DNA of 64,000 bases from DATKPC01 sp035524275 (GCA_035524275.1 DATKPC010000089.1:7470-71469), one strand, 5' to 3'. Shown: positions 47,086 to 56,854, counted from the stretch's first letter. Program-made: numbers and translations. The notes: generated by a model not told the origin, from the sequence alone.

Positions 47086-49137
47086 CTATTTTTCGAGGAG
47101 CCGCCGGAAAGCGGCTTCGTCGATGACTTCGATCCCCAGCTCGCGCGCCCGGTCCAGCTTCGAGCCTGCGTCGGCGCCGGCGACGACGAAGTTCGTCTTG
47201 CGTGACACCGAGCCGGCCACGCGCCCGCCGGCCGACTCGACGAGTTCCTTGGCGGCGTCGCGCGTGAAGTGTTCCAGCGTGCCCGTGAGCACGACGACCT
47301 TGCCGGAAAGCGGCCCGGCCGGAGCGGCGTGGGCCGCGCCCTCGTGCTCGTCGGCGATCGCGATGAATTCGCGCAGGCGCTCGATGATCTTGCGATTGTG
47401 CGGCTCGCCGAGGAAACGCTCGATGGATTCCGCGACGACCGGCCCGACGTCCTCGACCTGCATGAAGTCCGCGGCGCCGGCCCGCAGCAGGCTCGCCAGA
47501 TTTCCGAAGTGGCGCGCGAGCGCTGCGGCGGTCGCTTCCCCGACGTGGCGGATCCCCAGGCCATAGACGAATCGCGCGAGCGTCGGGGTGCGCGCCGCGG
47601 CAATCGCGCGGACCAGGTTGCCGGCCGAGCGTTCGCCCATCCGGTCCAGACCGGCCAGCGTCGCCGCGTCGAGCCCGAACAGGTCGGCCACGGAGCGTAC
47701 CTGTCCGCCATCGACCAGTTGCTCCACGAGGCGCTCGCCGAGCCCATCGATGTCCAGCGCGCGTCGGCTCGCGAAATGCAGGACCGCCTGCTTGCGTTGC
47801 GCGGCGCAGAAAAGCCCGCCCGTGCAGCGCGCGATCGCCTCGTCGGCCGGCCTCTCGATCGCCGATCCGCACACCGGGCAGGCGGCCGGCATCACGAAGG
47901 GGCGCGCCGACGGCGGCCGGCGATCGGCGACGACTCCTACGATTTCCGGGATGACGTCGCCGGCGCGCCGGACGATGACCGTGTCGCCGACATGGACGTC
48001 TTTGCGGCGCACCTCGTCCTCGTTGTGCAGCGTCGCGTTGGTCACCGTGACGCCGCCGACGGCCACCGGCGCCAGGCGCGCGACCGGCGTGATCGCACCG
48101 GTTCGCCCGACCTGCACATCGATGTCGAGCACCTGCGTCATGACCTCCTGAGGCGGAAACTTGTGGGCGATCGCGAACCGCGGCGCACGGGACACGAAGC
48201 CGAGCCGCTCCCTCAGGTTCCGGTCGTCGACCTTGTAGACGACGCCATCGATGTCGAACGGCAGCTTCTCGCGCTTGGCCTGGATCCCGCGATAGAAGCC
48301 GAGCAGGCCCTCGACGCCACGGGCAATCCGCCGCTCGCCGTTCACGGGCAGGCCGCTTCTCGCCAGCAGGTCCAGCGTGGCGGCATGCGACGGCGGCTCG
48401 ATGATGCCGGCGAGCTCGCCGACGCCGTAGGCGAAGAACCGCAGCCGCCGTTGCGCCGTGATCTTCGGATCGAGCTGGCGCAGGCTGCCCGCCGCGGCGT
48501 TGCGCGGATTGGCGAACTCGTGCTCCTCGCGCTCGCGCTGCCGCGCATTGAGGCGGTCGAGGTCGGCGCGGAACATCAGGACCTCGCCGCGCACCTCGAG
48601 CACGGCCGGCGACAGCCCCGCGAGGCGAAGGGGAATGCCGTGGATCGTCCTCACGTTCGGCGTCACGTCCTCGCCCACCGTGCCGTCGCCGCGCGTCGCG
48701 GCGGCCACGAGGACGCCGTGCTCGTAGCGCAGGTTCACGGCAAGACCGTCGAACTTCAGCTCGCAGCAGTAGGTCACGTCCTCGTCCACGGAACGCCCGA
48801 GCGACGCGTCGCGCGCCAGGGCGTCGCGCACCCGCTGGTCGAAGGCGCGAACCTCGTCGTCGTCGAGCGCGTTACCGAGCGAGAGCATCGGCACCGCGTG
48901 GCGCACGGAAGGCAGATCCGCACGGGCCGCGCCGCCGACGCGCTGCGTCGGCGAGTCGGCGGACGCCAGTTCCGGATGTTGCGCCTCGAGCTGCTCCAGC
49001 TCCCGCATCAGCCGGTCGTATTCGGCGTCCGGGATCAGCGGAGCGTCAAGCTCGTAGTAGGCGCGATTGTGCCGCTCGATGTCCTGTCGCAGCGCACGGA
49101 CGCGCCGCGCGGCGGACGAATCGGCATCGATGCGCAT
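47086..49137 (-). CDS. ligA: NAD+-dependent DNA ligase
   Basis: Seals nicks in replication and repair. 683 aa. The N-terminal Ia domain ends before adenylation motif CELKFDG with Lys128. OB fold, four-Cys zinc finger (CPVCG ... CTGGLFC), HhH region and C-terminal BRCT domain (LSGKVVVLTGTLEHFTRD) follow. The start at 49137 is set by MRIDADS and the 20-nt gap after zipA. Part of smc-zipA-ligA. Confidence 0.97.
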   Translation of the reverse strand: MRIDADSSAARRVRALRQDIERHNRAYYELDAPLIPDAEYDRLMRELEQLEAQHPELASADSPTQRVGGAARADLPSVRHAVPMLSLGNALDDDEVRAFDQRVRDALARDASLGRSVDEDVTYCCELKFDGLAVNLRYEHGVLVAAATRGDGTVGEDVTPNVRTIHGIPLRLAGLSPAVLEVRGEVLMFRADLDRLNARQREREEHEFANPRNAAAGSLRQLDPKITAQRRLRFFAYGVGELAGIIEPPSHAATLDLLARSGLPVNGERRIARGVEGLLGFYRGIQAKREKLPFDIDGVVYKVDDRNLRERLGFVSRAPRFAIAHKFPPQEVMTQVLDIDVQVGRTGAITPVARLAPVAVGGVTVTNATLHNEDEVRRKDVHVGDTVIVRRAGDVIPEIVGVVADRRPPSARPFVMPAACPVCGSAIERPADEAIARCTGGLFCAAQRKQAVLHFASRRALDIDGLGERLVEQLVDGGQVRSVADLFGLDAATLAGLDRMGERSAGNLVRAIAAARTPTLARFVYGLGIRHVGEATAAALARHFGNLASLLRAGAADFMQVEDVGPVVAESIERFLGEPHNRKIIERLREFIAIADEHEGAAHAAPAGPLSGKVVVLTGTLEHFTRDAAKELVESAGGRVAGSVSRKTNFVVAGADAGSKLDRARELGIEVIDEAAFRRLLEK

Positions 49138-49157
49138 CGGCGATCGTCGCGCAGCGG

Positions 49158-50396
49158 CTAGGTATAGAGGCGCTGCGCGCGCAGTCCCGCCGGCTCGATG
49201 CCGGCGGCGCGCATCTCGCCGTACAGCCGGGCGAGCTGCGCCTCGATCGTCGCGAGCGACGCGCCGTCGATCGGTCGACCGTTGTCGTCGACGACGCGCG
49301 CGACCAGGGCTTCGGTCATCTGCAACCCGGCAGCGAACATCTGGCGCAGCGGATCCGCGTCCGCCGGCGCGATCGGCACGTCGAGTTCCAGCTGCAGGCT
49401 CGCCGCACGCGCCTCCGGCGCCGCCAGCGTGAACATGCGCCGCCCGGCCTCGTCGTAGCGGACCCAGCGCAGCGCACCGGTGGACACGAGGTCGACGGCG
49501 GCGGCCGCGTCGGCCACCTGGTTCGCCGTCCACGTCCCCTGCGACGGCTCGAGCGTCAGTCCGATGCGGACGTCGAATCGGCTGCACAGGCGATCGAGTT
49601 CCGCGGCCTGCGTCGCGACCCGCGCGACATCGGGCGGGTCGAAATCGGCGTCGAGCGCGAGCGCAACCTGCTGGACCGCGGCAACGAGGCGCGTCAGCTC
49701 CGGCTCGCCCAGCGTGTGCCGGCGCGACGCCAGCTGCGCCGCGACGAGCACGTCGCTGTAGAAGCCGAAGCGGTCCGGCCTGCGCCATTGCTGCGCCCGC
49801 GCATCCCAGACGACCAGGTGGATCGGCGTCGGAAGCAGTCCGGGCGTCAACCGGGTCGCCGCGTCGTAGACCGCGACACCGTCGACCGCGTGCGCACAGC
49901 GCAATTCGACCGCGAAATCCAGCAGCGGATCCTCGACCCATTCGTGCGATGCCGCCTGCGCCGCGGCCGCGCCGCCCGCCCCTGCGATCGGTGCCGGCGC
50001 GCCCATCGATGGCCCGCGGCGGTCGCGAACCGATGCGGCGAGTGCCGGCGGCAGCGTCGGTTCGCGGCGGACCGCTGCCGGGCCGCCGGCGGCAGCCGGC
50101 GCCGCGCCAGGCGTTCGGACTTCCGCCTCCGGTACCGGGCCGCCGACGTCGCTCGGCTCCCTCGTCAGCTGCGGCTCGACACGCGCCAGGCGCACGGTCG
50201 ACGGCGGCGCCTCCCACGACGGCGGCCGCGGAGACGGGTCCGCGTCGCCGCCGGCGAGCAGCGCATCGCCGACCCCGCTACGCAGGTCGGCGCTGAACTG
50301 CCGCAGCGTCCTGCGTTCCTGCCACTTGCCGTAGGCGAACAAACCTGCCAGCAGGACGCCGGCGAACGCGAGTAACGCCAGTTGCAGGTCGCTCAT
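49158..50396 (-). CDS. zipA: Cell division protein ZipA homologue
   Basis: 412 aa. An N-terminal membrane anchor (LQLALLAFAGVLLAGLFAYG), a charged then Pro/Ala-rich linker (about 60-150), and a C-terminal FtsZ-binding fold (about 190-400) are visible. In gamma- and betaproteobacteria ZipA tethers FtsZ to the membrane. The C-terminal domain is diverged, so the assignment also rests on the diagnostic smc-zipA-ligA order and topology. Confidence 0.87.
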   Translation of the reverse strand: MSDLQLALLAFAGVLLAGLFAYGKWQERRTLRQFSADLRSGVGDALLAGGDADPSPRPPSWEAPPSTVRLARVEPQLTREPSDVGGPVPEAEVRTPGAAPAAAGGPAAVRREPTLPPALAASVRDRRGPSMGAPAPIAGAGGAAAAQAASHEWVEDPLLDFAVELRCAHAVDGVAVYDAATRLTPGLLPTPIHLVVWDARAQQWRRPDRFGFYSDVLVAAQLASRRHTLGEPELTRLVAAVQQVALALDADFDPPDVARVATQAAELDRLCSRFDVRIGLTLEPSQGTWTANQVADAAAAVDLVSTGALRWVRYDEAGRRMFTLAAPEARAASLQLELDVPIAPADADPLRQMFAAGLQMTEALVARVVDDNGRPIDGASLATIEAQLARLYGEMRAAGIEPAGLRAQRLYT

Positions 50397-50428
50397 GGGC
50401 TCGGGATTCGTCGGGCTCGACCGCCGGG

Positions 50429-53400
50429 TCAGGCTCCCTCGACCGCCGCCAGCTGGACGGCGCTGTCGATATCGACCGCGACGATACGCGACACGCCCTG
50501 CTCCTGCATCGTCACGCCGACGAGCTGCTCCGCGAGCTCCATCGCGATCTTGTTGTGGGTGATGAACAGGAACTGCGTACCGCTCGTCATGACCCGCACC
50601 AGGCGACAGAAGCGCTCGGTGTTCGCGTCGTCGAGCGGCGCGTCGACCTCGTCGAGAAGGCAGAACGGCGCCGGATTGAGCTTGAACATCGCGAACACGA
50701 GCGCGAGCGCGGTCAACGCCTTTTCGCCGCCCGACAGCAGGTGGATCGTGCTGTTGCGCTTCCCCGGCGGCTGGGCCATCACCTGGACGCCGGCGTCCAG
50801 GATCTCGTCGCCCGTCATCACGAGCTTGGCTTCGCCTCCGCCGAACAGCGTCGGAAAGAGTTCGCCGAACTGCGAATTGACCTGGTCGAAGGTCTTTTGC
50901 AGCAAGTCGCGGGTTTCGCGGTCGATCTTGCGGATCGCATCCTCGAGGGTTCCGATCGCCGTCTTCAGGTCGGTCGACTGCGCGTCGAGGAACGTGCGGC
51001 GCTCGGTCGCGGAGCGAAGTTCCTCGAGCGCCGCGAGGTTCACGGCGCCGAGGTCCGCGATCGCGCCGGCAAGGCGGGTGACTTCCGCCTGCAGCGCCGG
51101 CGCGCGTGTCGTGTCCTTGAGCAGCGGCATCAGTTCCGCCTCGTTGGCCCCCGACTCCGCGAGCTGCTGCTGGAACTGCTCGACCGCCAGGCGGGCGGCC
51201 TGCTCCTTCAGTTGCAGTTCGGTGATCCGATCGCGCAACGGTCCGAGCTCCCGCTCGGTCACGAGGCGACGCTCGTCGATGGCCCGCAGGCGCTGCGCCA
51301 GGTCCTCGTGCCGGCTGCGCGCCTCGCGCAGCGCCTCCTCGGCCCGGGCCCGTCCGTCGAGCAGGTCGGCCAAGCCGGCACGCGCGGCGCTGTCGTCGAG
51401 CCGCGCCTGCTCGAGTTGCGCCTGGTCGACTTCGGCGGCGAGCCGGACCGCATCGGCCGCCGCGACCGAAATGCCGTGCGCGACGTCCTGCGCGCGCGTG
51501 CGCGTCGCGCCGAGCTCGAACTCGACGCGCTGAAGCTCGGCCCCGAGAGCGCGACTTGCCTCGCGCGCCTCGCGCAGGCTGCGATCCGCATCCTCGTACG
51601 CGCCGCGCGATGTCTCGACAGCCTCCTGGCGCGCGGCAAGTTCCTGGTCCAGGTCCTGGAACCGCTGCTCCGCGTCGCGACGCTGCTCCTCCAGCTCGCT
51701 CTCCTGCGCATGGATCTCGCGCAATTCGTCGGCAATCTGCCCCGAACGATGCTGAACGCGGCTCACCAGCTCCTCGAGCCGAACGAGTTCGATCTGCAGC
51801 GCATGCAGCCGGGCGCGATTCTCCTCGACGGCGCGCCGCGCCGCGGCGAGGGCTTCGTCGGCGGCGCGAACGGCGGATTCCGCGCGCACCGCCTCGGTCG
51901 TCGCGCCTTCGAGCACGAGCGCCTGGGCGCGAGTCTCGCGCTCCAGCGAGTCGATTTCCTGGCGTCGCGCGAGCAGGCCCGCCTTGCGGTCGTCCGGCGC
52001 GTGGAAGTGGACGGCATAGCGCGAGACCCGATGGCCGGCCCGCGTCACGAATTGCCCGCCGACCGGCAAGCGCGCGCGCTGCGCGAGGCCGGTGGCCACG
52101 TCGTCGACGATGAAGACACCGGCCAGCCAATCGGACAGCATCGCCGGAAGGCTCGCATCGTGTCCGCGGACCTTCGACGCCAGCGCGTCGAACCCGGCGA
52201 ATTCCGGCTGCGGGCGCGCGACGGCATCGGTCGCGCTGAAGAAGGCGAGACGGGCCGGCGGCGCGGTGCCGGCAAGTCCGCCGAGTCCGTCGAGGTGGCC
52301 GACTTCGAGCGCTTCGATCCGCTCCCGCAGCAGCGACTCGAAGGCCGACTCCCATCCCGCCTCGACCTGCAGCTTGCGGAACAGCTTCGGCAGCCCGTCG
52401 AGCCCCTGCGCGCGCAGCCACGGATCGAGTCGCTCGTCGGCCTCGACGTTGTGCTGGATCTCCTTGGCGGCATGCAGCCGGGCCTGCAGCCGCGCCAGGG
52501 CTTCGGTCTGCGCGGCGCGATCCGCGGCCGTGGCCTGACGGGCCTCGTGCGAACGCTCGAGTGCGGCCTCGGCATCGACGCGGCGCGCTTCGTGTTCCTC
52601 GGCGGTCGCCTGCAGGCGCTCGACCTCGGTCTTCAGTTGCGCGAGCCGCGCCTCGTCCGGGGTTCCCAGCGAACGACGCTCCTCGTGGAGCCGATCGCGA
52701 CGCTGCGCCAGCGCGGAAAGTTGCCGTTCGACCGCGTGGCCGCGCTCGCCGGCGTCCTCGATGGCCCGCTCGGTCGCGGCGGCCTGCGCGCGCAGTCCCG
52801 TGAGATGCTCGCGCGCCTCGTGGTACGCGGACTCGAAGCCCGGCAGCTTCGCGTCGTGCTCGGCAGCGATCTCGCGCGCCTCGACGAGCGCGCGCTCCAG
52901 GTCCTGCACGGTCCGCTCGAGTTGCGCCGCCCTGGCCTGCAGTTCGTCGTGCTCGGCCTGGCGCCGCCCGCGGGTCTGGTTCAATGCCTCGATCTGGTGC
53001 GTCAATCTGGCCCGGCTGTCGACGATCAGGCGGATCTCCGACTCCAGCCGTCCGATCTGCGCGTTGACCTGCAACAGGTCGCCATGGGCCGCATGGACCG
53101 CGTCGCCGCCGGTCACGTGAGCTGCCCGGACGTCCTCCAGTTCGCGCTCGGTCGCGCGCAATGCCGCGGTGGACCGCTCCAGCGCGACGGCAGCGCCATC
53201 GGCGTCCGCTGCCGCGCGCGCGCGCTCGTTTTCGGCGTCGCGGCGGCGCACCAGCCAGTGCAGATGCTGGTGCTGGTCGTGCCGCCCCTTGAGGTCGTGA
53301 TACTGCTGCGCGACCGCGGCCTGCTGCTCGAGTTTGCCGATCTGGCCCTCGAGTTCCCGCAGGATGTCTTCGACCCGCGTCAGGTTGTCGCGCGTGTCGC

Positions 53401-53953
53401 CGAGCCGGTTCTCCGTCTCGCGGCGCCGCTCCTTGTATTTCGAGACGCCCGCCGCCTCCTCCAGGAAGACGCGCAGGTCCTCCGGGCGCGCCTCGATGAT
53501 CCGCGAGATCATGCCCTGGCCGATGATGGCGTAGGCGCGCGGGCCCAGGCCGGTGCCGAGGAACATGTCCTGGACGTCGCGCCGCCGGACCGTCTGGTTG
53601 TTGATGTAGTAGCTCGACGCGCCGTCGCGCGTCAGCACGCGCTTGACGGAGACCTCGGCGAAGCGGCCCCATTCGCCGGTCAGGCGCCCGTCGCTGTTGT
53701 CGAACGTCAGCTCGACGCTGGCGCGCCCCGCCGGCTTGCGGTTCGCGGAACCGTTGAAGATGACGTCCTGCATCGACTCGCCGCGCAACTCGGCCGCCTT
53801 GGACTCGCCAAGTACCCAGCGGACGGCATCCATGACGTTCGACTTGCCGCAGCCATTGGGGCCGACGACGCCGACGAGCGACCCCGGGACGTCGATCTGC
53901 GTCGGATCGACAAAGGATTTGAAGCCGGCGAGCTTGATCTGCCGTAGATGCAC
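50429..53953 (-). CDS. smc: Chromosome segregation ATPase SMC
   Basis: 1174-aa condensin subunit. N-terminal Walker A GPNGCGKSN (31-39), long coiled-coil arms (about 165-500 and 660-1010), a hinge domain around 515-630, and C-terminal signature LLSGGEKALTALAL with Walker B CLLDEVDAPLDDAN. Complete and of normal length. First gene of the smc-zipA-ligA-MTIP-def operon. ScpA/ScpB are not in the window. Confidence 0.97.
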   Translation of the reverse strand: MHLRQIKLAGFKSFVDPTQIDVPGSLVGVVGPNGCGKSNVMDAVRWVLGESKAAELRGESMQDVIFNGSANRKPAGRASVELTFDNSDGRLTGEWGRFAEVSVKRVLTRDGASSYYINNQTVRRRDVQDMFLGTGLGPRAYAIIGQGMISRIIEARPEDLRVFLEEAAGVSKYKERRRETENRLGDTRDNLTRVEDILRELEGQIGKLEQQAAVAQQYHDLKGRHDQHQHLHWLVRRRDAENERARAAADADGAAVALERSTAALRATERELEDVRAAHVTGGDAVHAAHGDLLQVNAQIGRLESEIRLIVDSRARLTHQIEALNQTRGRRQAEHDELQARAAQLERTVQDLERALVEAREIAAEHDAKLPGFESAYHEAREHLTGLRAQAAATERAIEDAGERGHAVERQLSALAQRRDRLHEERRSLGTPDEARLAQLKTEVERLQATAEEHEARRVDAEAALERSHEARQATAADRAAQTEALARLQARLHAAKEIQHNVEADERLDPWLRAQGLDGLPKLFRKLQVEAGWESAFESLLRERIEALEVGHLDGLGGLAGTAPPARLAFFSATDAVARPQPEFAGFDALASKVRGHDASLPAMLSDWLAGVFIVDDVATGLAQRARLPVGGQFVTRAGHRVSRYAVHFHAPDDRKAGLLARRQEIDSLERETRAQALVLEGATTEAVRAESAVRAADEALAAARRAVEENRARLHALQIELVRLEELVSRVQHRSGQIADELREIHAQESELEEQRRDAEQRFQDLDQELAARQEAVETSRGAYEDADRSLREAREASRALGAELQRVEFELGATRTRAQDVAHGISVAAADAVRLAAEVDQAQLEQARLDDSAARAGLADLLDGRARAEEALREARSRHEDLAQRLRAIDERRLVTERELGPLRDRITELQLKEQAARLAVEQFQQQLAESGANEAELMPLLKDTTRAPALQAEVTRLAGAIADLGAVNLAALEELRSATERRTFLDAQSTDLKTAIGTLEDAIRKIDRETRDLLQKTFDQVNSQFGELFPTLFGGGEAKLVMTGDEILDAGVQVMAQPPGKRNSTIHLLSGGEKALTALALVFAMFKLNPAPFCLLDEVDAPLDDANTERFCRLVRVMTSGTQFLFITHNKIAMELAEQLVGVTMQEQGVSRIVAVDIDSAVQLAAVEGA

Positions 53954-54228
53954 GTTTTGCCGAGTCCGGGAACTGGCGCGCCGGCGTGCCCGGCTTGGCG
54001 CCGCAACGCGACTCGCGCTGCAATGCCAAGCGGTGCACCTGCCACGGATCCGGAGCGCCGGGTGGTCGAAAGTCTATAATCATAGCCAACACCGGCTCGG
54101 GTTTCGTTCGTCCGTCCTTCGGTCGCAAGGCCGGCGTGCGTGTCGAACTGCGGGTTGGACCACCCGATCCGCTCCAGGCCCTCGGCGAGGGCGGATCCAA
54201 TTACGCGATTCCGTCATCCATCGCCGTC
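53954..54228. promoter_or_regulatory. Divergent control region smc / queF
   Basis: 275 nt. A perfect TATAAT lies on the plus strand at 54075-54080, about 150 nt before queF, inside the window's next most AT-rich stretch; the minus strand offers TATGAT/TTATAG there for smc. No good -35 and no preQ1-type riboswitch pattern were recognised. Confidence 0.42.
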
Positions 54229-54648
54229 ATGACCACCCGTCCCCGTCGAAAGCTCGAAACCTTCCCGAACCCGGCCGCTGGCCGCGATTACGTCATCCAC
54301 ATCGACGCGCCGGAATTCACGTGCCTGTGCCCGCTCACCGGCCAGCCCGACTTTGCGCGCCTCGTGCTCGACTACATACCGGACCGCCACTGCGTCGAGT
54401 TGAAGAGTCTCAAGCTCTTCCTCTGGTCGTACCGCGACCGCGGCGCGTTCCACGAGGCGGTCACCAACGAGATCCTGGAGGAAATCGCGGGCGTGCTGAA
54501 GCCGCGGTTCGCGCGCCTCAGCGCGCACTGGTACGTCCGCGGCGGCATCTTCACGACCGTCGTGGCCGAGCACCGCAAGCGAGGCTGGAAGTCGACGCCG
54601 TACGTCGACCTCGGTCGCATCGAATCGGCCGACGCCAGCCACCGATGA
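54229..54648 (+). CDS. queF: NADPH-dependent 7-cyano-7-deazaguanine reductase QueF
   Basis: Reduces preQ0 to preQ1 in queuosine biosynthesis. 139 aa, the short unimodular (YkvM-like) type. Catalytic Cys34 in FTCLCPLTGQPDF with Asp41, and the NADPH-binding QueF motif ELKSLKLFLWSY (57-68), are present. Met at 54229 gives the normal length. The stop overlaps the dapC start as ATGA. Confidence 0.95.
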   Translation: MTTRPRRKLETFPNPAAGRDYVIHIDAPEFTCLCPLTGQPDFARLVLDYIPDRHCVELKSLKLFLWSYRDRGAFHEAVTNEILEEIAGVLKPRFARLSAHWYVRGGIFTTVVAEHRKRGWKSTPYVDLGRIESADASHR

Positions 54649-55832
54649 ATCCGGACCTGGACCGGCTGCAGCCGTATCCGTTCGAGCGCCTCAGGGCGTT
54701 GCTGGCGGGTGTCGTGCCGCCGGCGGGCTTCGAGCCGACGATCCTGTCGATCGGCGAGCCGAAGCACCCGACGCCCCGGTTCATCGTCGAGGCGCTGTGC
54801 GGGGCGGTCGGCGGGCTGTCGAGCTATCCGGCGACAGCCGGTGAGCCGCGGCTGCGCGAGGCGATCGCGGCATGGGTCGCGCGCCGCTACGCGATCCCGG
54901 CGCCCGATCCGCAGCGGGAGGTGCTGCCGGTCAGCGGCTCGCGCGAGGCGCTGTTTGCGTTCGCGCAGGCGGTCGTCGGCCGGCGCGCCGGCGCGCGCGT
55001 CGCGATGCCCAATCCGTTCTACCAGATCTACGAAGGGGCCGCGCTGCTGGCCGGCGCCGATCCGCTGTACCTGCCGACGACGGCCGACAACGGCTTCCGG
55101 GTCGATTTCTCGCGGGTTCCGGACGCCGAATGGGCGAACGTGCAGGTGGCCTATGTCTGTTCGCCCGGCAACCCGACCGGCGAGGTGCTGACGCTCGAGG
55201 ACTGGAAGCTGCTCTTCGAGCTGTCTGACCGCCATGGCTTCGTGATAGCCGCCGACGAGTGCTACTCCGAAATCTACTTCGACGATGCACCGCCGCTGGG
55301 CGCGCTGCAGGCGGCACGGATGCTGGGTCGGGCCGGATACCCGCGGCTGGTCTCGTTCGGCAGCCTCTCGAAACGCTCCAGCGTCCCCGGCCTGCGCTCC
55401 GGCTTCGTGGTCGGCGACGCCGCGCTCGTCAGCCGCTTCCTGCTTTACCGTACCTACCACGGCGCCGCGCTCGGCCCCCCGATCCAGGCGGCGAGCGTCG
55501 CGGCATGGGGCGACGAGGAGCACGTCGCGGAGAACCGCCGCCTCTACGACGCGAAGTTCCGCGCCGTGCTGCCGGTCATCGCGGCCGCGCTGCCGGTCGA
55601 GCGTCCGCCAGCAGCGTTCTACCTGTGGTTGCGGACGCCGATCGACGATGCGGAGTTTGCCCGCCGCCTCTACGCGGAATCGAACGTGACCGTGCTGCCC
55701 GGCAGCTTCCTCGGTCGCGACGTCGACGGAGTGAATCCCGGCCGCGGCTACGTCCGGGTCGCGCTCGTCGACGTCGAGGCGCGCGTCGTGGCCGCCGCGC
55801 ACCGGATCGCCGATCTCGCACGGCGCCTTTAA
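54645..55832 (+). CDS. dapC: Succinyldiaminopimelate aminotransferase DapC
   Basis: PLP enzyme of fold type I (395 aa) for the succinylase branch of lysine/DAP synthesis. NPTG Asn176, Asp204, Tyr207 and PLP Lys243 (SLSKRSSVPGLRSGF) are present. Placement directly before dapD, with dapE nearby, supports DapC over a general aspartate aminotransferase. Overlaps queF by 4 nt. Confidence 0.93.
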   Translation: MNPDLDRLQPYPFERLRALLAGVVPPAGFEPTILSIGEPKHPTPRFIVEALCGAVGGLSSYPATAGEPRLREAIAAWVARRYAIPAPDPQREVLPVSGSREALFAFAQAVVGRRAGARVAMPNPFYQIYEGAALLAGADPLYLPTTADNGFRVDFSRVPDAEWANVQVAYVCSPGNPTGEVLTLEDWKLLFELSDRHGFVIAADECYSEIYFDDAPPLGALQAARMLGRAGYPRLVSFGSLSKRSSVPGLRSGFVVGDAALVSRFLLYRTYHGAALGPPIQAASVAAWGDEEHVAENRRLYDAKFRAVLPVIAAALPVERPPAAFYLWLRTPIDDAEFARRLYAESNVTVLPGSFLGRDVDGVNPGRGYVRVALVDVEARVVAAAHRIADLARRL

Positions 55833-55840
55833 GGAACAGG

Positions 55841-56689
55841 ATGGACATGGAAAAGACGATCGAGGAAGCCTGGGAGAACCGGGCGTCGCTGTCGCCCGGC
55901 TCGGCGCCGGCCCCGGTTCGCGCGGCGGTCGAGGCCGTGATCGACGGACTCGACCGCGGGCGGCTGCGCGTCGCCGAGCGTCGCGACGGGCCCGGACCCC
56001 GCTGGCACGTGCACCAGTGGATCAAGAAGGCCGTCCTGCTGTCGTTCCGGCTGCAGGACAACCGGGTCATGGCATCGGGCCCCGACGCCATGACGCGCTA
56101 TTTCGACAAGGTCGAGACGAAATTCGCCCGCTATTCGGAGCAGGACTTCCGCGACGGCGGCTTCCGTGTCGTGCCGCCGGCCGTCGCGCGTCGCGGAGCG
56201 TACATCGCCCGCAACGTCGTGCTGATGCCGTCGTACGTGAACATCGGCGCCTACGTCGACGAGGGAACGATGGTCGACACGTGGGCGACGGTCGGATCCT
56301 GCGCCCAGATCGGCCGCAACGTGCACCTGTCGGGCGGCGTAGGCATCGGGGGCGTCCTGGAGCCGGTCCAGGCCGGTCCGACCATCATCGAGGACAACTG
56401 CTTCATCGGGGCGCGGTCCGAGATCGTCGAGGGCGTCGTCGTCGAGGAGAACTCGGTCGTCTCGATGGGCGTGTTCATCGGCGCCAGCACGCGGATCTAC
56501 GACCGGGCGACCGGTGAGATCCACTACGGCCGGGTTCCCAGCGGATCGGTCGTCGTCTCCGGGTCCCTGCCGGCCGCCGACGGCACGCACAGCCTGTACT
56601 GTGCCGTGATCGTGAAGCGGGTCGACGCACAGACCCGCGCCAAGACCGGCATCAACGACCTGCTGCGGGAGGCCGATCCGGCGCGCTGA
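55841..56689 (+). CDS. dapD: Tetrahydrodipicolinate N-succinyltransferase
   Basis: 282-aa left-handed beta-helix acyltransferase of DAP synthesis. Hexapeptide segments (VNIGAYVDEGTMVDTWATVG; NVHLSGGVGIGGVLEP; NCFIGARSEIVEG) are clear, and the C-terminal tail is intact. The ATG at 55841 has AAGGA 5 nt upstream, better than the inner ATG at 55847. 8 nt after dapC. Confidence 0.97.
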   Translation: MDMEKTIEEAWENRASLSPGSAPAPVRAAVEAVIDGLDRGRLRVAERRDGPGPRWHVHQWIKKAVLLSFRLQDNRVMASGPDAMTRYFDKVETKFARYSEQDFRDGGFRVVPPAVARRGAYIARNVVLMPSYVNIGAYVDEGTMVDTWATVGSCAQIGRNVHLSGGVGIGGVLEPVQAGPTIIEDNCFIGARSEIVEGVVVEENSVVSMGVFIGASTRIYDRATGEIHYGRVPSGSVVVSGSLPAADGTHSLYCAVIVKRVDAQTRAKTGINDLLREADPAR

Positions 56690-56704
56690 CGGACCGCGCC
56701 GATC

Positions 56705-56756
56705 GACCGCTCCGATTGACCCCTCCGATTAACCGCTCCGATTGACCGCTCCGATT
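56705..56756 (+). repeat. Four tandem copies of a 13-bp repeat
   Basis: Consecutive 13-mers GACCGCTCCGATT, GACCCCTCCGATT, AACCGCTCCGATT, GACCGCTCCGATT, then a partial fifth (GACCGC). Copies differ from consensus by at most one base. They lie 15 nt after the dapD stop, in the gap before the pilus ATPase gene, and are non-coding. They could be a slippage-prone tract, a protein-binding array or simply a young expansion. Confidence 0.9.
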
Positions 56757-56789
56757 GACCGCCAAATCGAGCGCATTGCGCCGTACCGC

Positions 56790-56803
56790 GGCAACCCGGT
56801 TGC
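56790..56803 (+). promoter_or_regulatory. Inverted repeat with sigma-54-like GG-N10-GC spacing
   Basis: The palindrome GCAACC-C-GGTTGC is perfect over 13 bp. It also contains GG, ten bases, then GC (CGGCAACCCGGTTGC), matching the invariant bases and TTGC core of a -24/-12 promoter 52 nt before the pilus ATPase ATG. The -24 half (CGGCAA for TGGCAC) is a partial match. It may instead be an operator. Confidence 0.3.
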
Positions 56804-56854
56804 GCTTATCCTTTGCAGTTCCGGCGTAGCGCAACCCCGTCGAGGACCCGCACA

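Noticed and set aside
50555..53947. 1130-codon plus-strand frame opposite smc
   Set aside because: No recognisable domain; smc on the minus strand is full length with all motifs.
49158..54200. 1680-codon frame extending zipA upstream through smc
   Set aside because: Only the last 412 codons look like a protein; the rest is an out-of-frame reading of smc.
53954..54228. preQ1 riboswitch upstream of queF
   Set aside because: No compact hairpin with A-rich tail near the queF start; only a TATAAT far upstream is seen.
56705..56762. CRISPR array
   Set aside because: Units are 13 bp and directly contiguous, with no spacers and no cas genes nearby.
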